Below the pieces are notes generated by a model, which saw only the letters and a program-made list of their open reading frames with translations, was not told the origin of the DNA and did not search any database. A stretch of DNA of 9,985 nucleotides from contig JAHJLU010000052.1 of assembly GCA_018821745.1 (NCBI GenBank), forward strand, positions 1-9,985, given 5' to 3'. The stretch comes from Myxococcota bacterium (lineage in GTDB: Bacteria; Myxococcota_A; Polyangia; HGW-17). The position numbers were made by a program, and so were the translations under genes. Positions 6,915 through 9,985 of the stretch are shown here, piece after piece; the stretch's first letter is position 1, and the number at the start of each line of letters is the position of its first letter.

Positions 6915-8354
6915 ATGGATCCCACGAAATACCCGATTCTGTATGTGGATGATGAGCGGGACAACCTGGATGTTTTCCGGTTCAATTATAAAAAATCATT
7001 CACGATCTTTGAGGCCGAGTCAGGGGAAGAGGGGCTCGATATCCTGAAGCGTGTGAACATCGCCGTGGTGATCACCGATCAGCGCATGCCCCGAATGTCG
7101 GGGCTGGAATTCCTGGAGCAGGCCCTTGCTGTCCGTCCGGGAATCGTCAGCATCATCCTCACCGCCTACCGCGACACCGAGGTGCTCATCCAGGCCATCC
7201 GCATGGGTACGGTCTACCGCTTCATTACAAAGCCATGGAACTCTGAAGAGCTGCGGGGAGCTATTCTCCAGGCGATTGAACTCTTTCACCTGCGGCAGGA
7301 AAATGATCTCCTCTCCCAGCGTCTCAGGGATTATGCCGGCTACCTCGACAACCAGGCCCACGGTCAGTTTGATTACGGGAACATTGTGGGCAATTCCGAA
7401 CCCATGAATCAGGTGCTCTCAAAGATAGAGAAGGTCGCCCCCACCGGCTCCACAGTCCTCGTGAGGGGTGAAACCGGCACGGGAAAAGAGCTGGTCGCCC
7501 ACGCAATCCACCTCAACTCCCCCCGCAGCGAGGGACCCTTTGTTCGCGTGAATTGCGCGGCCCTCTCCATGGGGACCCTCGAGAGCGAGCTCTTCGGGCA
7601 TGAAAAGGGGGCCTTCACCGGAGCCATCGCCAAACGCCTCGGCCGCTTTGAGCTTGCGGACGGCGGAACCCTCTTCCTCGACGAGATCGGCGATCTTCCC
7701 ATGGAGATCCAGGTCAAAATACTTCGAATACTCCAGGAGCGGGAGTTTGAGCGGGTGGGAGGTGAAGAGACCCTCACGGTTAATGTGCGTGTCATCAGCG
7801 CCACGCACAAAGATCTGGAGACCCTCGTCACCGAAGGAACATTCCGTCAGGATCTCTATTACCGGCTCAACGTCTTCCCCATCCACATCCCTCCGCTCCG
7901 TGAACGAAGAAGTGACGTAAAACTCCTCATTGATCACTTCATCGAGCGGTACTCAAAAATAACGGGGAAACGCATCACTCAGGTGGAGAGTTCCTTCTTC
8001 AAGCGCCTCGACACCTACGAGCTGCCGGGCAATGTGCGGGAGCTGGAGAATCTGGTGGAGCGTGCGATCATCCTCTCCAGCGAGGGTATCCTCAAGGCAT
8101 CGGATCTGGAATTTTTCCCAAGTTTTGCCGGTGAGACCACCCCCGAGCCCCAGATCCGGTTTGAACGTGGCCCGACACCGGGGCAGTCACTCAATTCACA
8201 CCTGCAGGAAGAAGAGAAGCGTCAGATCATCGAGGCCATTGAGTCCCAGAGCGGCAACATGGCCGCAGCCGCGCGGATGCTTGGCATCAACCGGTCCACC
8301 CTCTATTACCGACTCAGGAAATACGACCTGGGCCACATTATCCCCAGTCGATGA
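6915..8354 (+). CDS. Sigma54-dependent response regulator (REC-AAA+-Fis), NtrC family
   Basis: This 479-aa cytoplasmic activator remodels sigma54 RNA polymerase. The receiver domain (about 7-122) has acidic pocket D12/D13, phosphoacceptor D55 in ITDQRMP, T83 and K106. The wording AYRDTEVLIQAIRMGTVYRFITKPW resembles HoxA/HupR-type receivers. The AAA+ domain (about 157-395) has Walker A GETGTGKE (185-192), the sigma54-contacting loop GAFTGA (232-237), Walker B LFLDEIGD (253-260), and arginine-rich sensors in FRQDLYYRLNVFP and PPLRERRSD. All are intact, so it should be a true sigma54 activator. A Fis-type helix-turn-helix (about 447-470, NMAAAARMLGINRSTLYYRL) ends the protein. The start has GAGGA four bases upstream. 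No histidine kinase gene is adjacent. It lies mid-operon between a lipoprotein and a transpeptidase gene, so it may autoregulate the cluster or control distant promoters. Confidence 0.95.
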   Translation: MDPTKYPILYVDDERDNLDVFRFNYKKSFTIFEAESGEEGLDILKRVNIAVVITDQRMPRMSGLEFLEQALAVRPGIVSIILTAYRDTEVLIQAIRMGTVYRFITKPWNSEELRGAILQAIELFHLRQENDLLSQRLRDYAGYLDNQAHGQFDYGNIVGNSEPMNQVLSKIEKVAPTGSTVLVRGETGTGKELVAHAIHLNSPRSEGPFVRVNCAALSMGTLESELFGHEKGAFTGAIAKRLGRFELADGGTLFLDEIGDLPMEIQVKILRILQEREFERVGGEETLTVNVRVISATHKDLETLVTEGTFRQDLYYRLNVFPIHIPPLRERRSDVKLLIDHFIERYSKITGKRITQVESSFFKRLDTYELPGNVRELENLVERAIILSSEGILKASDLEFFPSFAGETTPEPQIRFERGPTPGQSLNSHLQEEEKRQIIEAIESQSGNMAAAARMLGINRSTLYYRLRKYDLGHIIPSR

Positions 8355-8377
8355 TCCCCATAGCCAGCGGTACCTGA
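8351..8377 (+). other. Eight-codon open frame bridging regulator stop and transpeptidase start
   Basis: An ATG at 8351 overlaps the TGA of the regulator gene (ATGA) and encodes MIPIASGT, ending in TGA at 8375-8377, two bases before the transpeptidase ATG. It is out of frame with both genes. It could carry terminating ribosomes to a start that has no Shine-Dalgarno of its own, but a chance origin is equally possible. Confidence 0.2.
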
Positions 8378-8379
8378 CC

Positions 8380-9663
8380 ATGGAGCAAAGCCAGAATAAA
8401 AAATTCGCCCCCCTGTACCTCTTTCTGGTGCTCTTTGCGCTGTGTATCGGTGCCCTCTTCTTTATTACCCGAAGCTCCTCCCGCTCAGCCTCCCAGACCT
8501 TCAAAGAGACCAACCTTCTGGCACCACACGCCAAAAAAGATGCAACGTGGCAGCAGGAGAAGGATCTCGCACAGATGGTGGAGCGGGGCGGTCACATGGT
8601 CCAGACGCTCATGGACGGCACGACCATCACCTACACCATTGACCCTGCCCTCCAGCTCTTCGTCACCGGGGAACTGAAAAAATATGAAATCCCTTACGGT
8701 GCCGCTGTCATGGTTGATCTTCCCTCGGGCAAAGTCCGGGTCATGGCCGGATATTCCAAAGAGAACCCCAAACTGACCCACGGGGAGCTGGTCCTCAAAG
8801 CGTGGGCTCCAGCCGCCTCCCTTATCAAGGTGGTCACCGCCTCCATTCTCCTGGAGGGGGGCAAGATAAACCCGACCCAACCCGTCTGTTATAACGGCGG
8901 AAAACAAGGTCTCAAGCCCTTCCACTTCACCGACGACCCCCAAAAAGACACCCAGTGCGAAGATCTCTATTCGGCGCTGGGAAACTCCAACAACGCCGTC
9001 TTCGGAAAACTGTCCCAGCGCCACATTACCCGCGAGCAATACCTCGAGATGGGCAATCGTCTTGGTTTCAACCGCACCCTGCCCTTCGCCTTCCCTGTTG
9101 ATAAGAGTTCGCTGATTATCAGCACCTCCAGCAAGTATGCCGTGGGCTATACCGGTGCCGGTTTCGGCAACGCGACCCTGAGCCCTTTCCACGCCGCATG
9201 GCTGATGGCCACCATCGCCAGCGGGGGCATCTCCCGGGAACTTCGCATCATTCGCAGCGTGCGGGACCCCCGGGGGAAACCCATTTTCAGGCCCACCAAA
9301 GAGGCGGGGGAGAATAAAACCCTCCTCAACGCCACCACCGTCCAGCAACTCACGGCCATGCTCCGAAAAACCGTGTCAGAAGGCACGGCGAGGGAGGCTT
9401 TCTTCTCCAAATCCGACACGGAACTCCTCTCCTTTCCCACCGTGGGAAAAACCGGCACTCTGAGCAGAAATGAACCACATTACCTTCAGTACACATGGTT
9501 CGCCGGATTTGCACCCCAGACCAACCCGCGGGTAGCCTTCGCCATCATCATTGTCAACCCTGCCAAATGGCGCACCAAAGCCACCTACATGGCTCAGCGC
9601 CTGCTCCTGCGATATTTCAGCCGGTTCAGTGCAAAAACACCGGCCATGGGACCCTCATCATGA
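8380..9663 (+). CDS. Small membrane-anchored penicillin-binding protein transpeptidase
   Basis: This is a 427-aa inner-membrane protein with its enzyme domain in the periplasm. A single membrane anchor spans about residues 9-29 and is followed by a basic-serine segment and a linker. TIDPALQLFVTGELKKY (86-102) and AAVMVDLPSGKVRVMAGYS resemble the lead-in to the transpeptidase of class A penicillin-binding proteins. The three active-site motifs are present and normally spaced: S147-LI-K150, S203-N-N205 and K357-T-G-T360. It should therefore acylate D-Ala-D-Ala peptides for crosslinking or trimming and bind beta-lactams. There is no glycosyltransferase domain and no room for a class B dimerisation domain, so it is much smaller than PBP1A, PBP2 or FtsI. 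C170 and C193 between the first two motifs could form a disulfide. The ATG at 8380 is preferred because the membrane anchor follows at once; the open frame upstream lies over the regulator gene. Confidence 0.88.
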   Translation: MEQSQNKKFAPLYLFLVLFALCIGALFFITRSSSRSASQTFKETNLLAPHAKKDATWQQEKDLAQMVERGGHMVQTLMDGTTITYTIDPALQLFVTGELKKYEIPYGAAVMVDLPSGKVRVMAGYSKENPKLTHGELVLKAWAPAASLIKVVTASILLEGGKINPTQPVCYNGGKQGLKPFHFTDDPQKDTQCEDLYSALGNSNNAVFGKLSQRHITREQYLEMGNRLGFNRTLPFAFPVDKSSLIISTSSKYAVGYTGAGFGNATLSPFHAAWLMATIASGGISRELRIIRSVRDPRGKPIFRPTKEAGENKTLLNATTVQQLTAMLRKTVSEGTAREAFFSKSDTELLSFPTVGKTGTLSRNEPHYLQYTWFAGFAPQTNPRVAFAIIIVNPAKWRTKATYMAQRLLLRYFSRFSAKTPAMGPSS

Positions 9664-9985
9664 TACCTGTTCTCCTCCCGCTGATCCTCATGCTGCCGGC
9701 TCCGGTCAAGACCCTTGACTGCGGTCACGGTCACCGTTTGCTGGCCAAACAGAACACCATCACCCTCAACCGTGGCAAGGCACCACTTGCGCAGTCCCTG
9801 ACCATCCTTGCCCAGGATGAACCACTGGCTTGCGCCTGGCTCAAAAAACACAAGCTCCTCACGGTCAGGGGAGCGCGCCGCACGAGCATCATCGCCATCG
9901 CCGCAGGGCGCCTCAAGGTGGTCCGCCGCGTCTTCTCCGAGGGGTTTGAGACGTCGGAAAACATCGAATTCTTTGACCCCGTCCT
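9660..9985 (+). CDS. Exported protein, 3' end outside window, function unknown
   Basis: The ATG at 9660 overlaps the TGA of the transpeptidase gene (ATGA), the classic arrangement for coupled translation, and the frame stays open for 108 codons to the right edge. The N-terminus MIPVLLPLILMLPAPVK is a hydrophobic leader of signal-peptide type but short and without early positive charges; cleavage near the Ala-Pro around residues 14-17 is plausible. The mature part has C21 and C58 and is basic in the stretch KKHKLLTVRGARR. I recognise no domain in the visible part. The overlap and the leader suggest a secreted partner of the transpeptidase. Confidence is fairly high that it is a gene and nil on specific function. 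Confidence 0.75.
   Translation, partial: MIPVLLPLILMLPAPVKTLDCGHGHRLLAKQNTITLNRGKAPLAQSLTILAQDEPLACAWLKKHKLLTVRGARRTSIIAIAAGRLKVVRRVFSEGFETSENIEFFDPV

Noticed and set aside
8032..8379. In-frame upstream extension of the transpeptidase gene
   Set aside because: It overlaps the Fis-domain end of the regulator in another frame and would bury the membrane anchor about 116 residues inside the protein.
8485..9348. 287-codon minus-strand frame opposite the transpeptidase
   Set aside because: Gly/Glu/Val-rich shadow of a gene with clear SxxK, SxN and KTG motifs; no ribosome site and no domain.

Overview
The window is about 10 kb of moderately GC-rich, gene-dense bacterial DNA. The gene content suggests a deltaproteobacterial-type lineage such as Myxococcota or Bradymonadota. 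The reasons are two large cysteine-rich secreted lipoproteins, one with a von Willebrand A (VWA) domain and a DGxDNDxDG tail, a HoxA/HupR-like sigma54 activator without an adjacent kinase, and a histone-deacetylase-family enzyme. This placement is inferred from gene style; no rRNA or other marker gene is present.

Layout. The left third is on the minus strand. A histone deacetylase-like amidohydrolase (2239-3309) comes first in transcription order. After a 250-bp gap follows a VWA-domain lipoprotein (207-1988), and 44 bp beyond its stop a probable further gene, with a strong Shine-Dalgarno, runs off the left edge (1-162). A 226-bp divergent intergenic region (3310-3535) separates these from a plus-strand gene string that fills the rest of the window.

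The plus-strand string looks like one operon of six genes: a NatA-like ABC ATPase (3536-4291), its NatB/ABC-2 permease (4260-5513, overlapping), a lipoprotein with 65 cysteines (5529-6905), a REC-AAA+-Fis sigma54 activator (6915-8354), a small membrane-anchored penicillin-binding transpeptidase (8380-9663), and an exported protein (9660 to the right edge) that starts inside the stop codon of the transpeptidase. Gaps are 25 bp or less, or the genes overlap. No terminator is visible between them.

How the genes may work together (inference). Four of the six products act in or beyond the inner membrane: the exporter, the Cys-rich lipoprotein, the transpeptidase and the exported protein. The fifth is a phosphorylation-gated transcription activator. 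The set reads as a self-contained cell-envelope export or remodelling module with its own regulator. The substrate and the signal cannot be read from the sequence. No CRISPR array, insertion sequence, tRNA or rRNA was seen.
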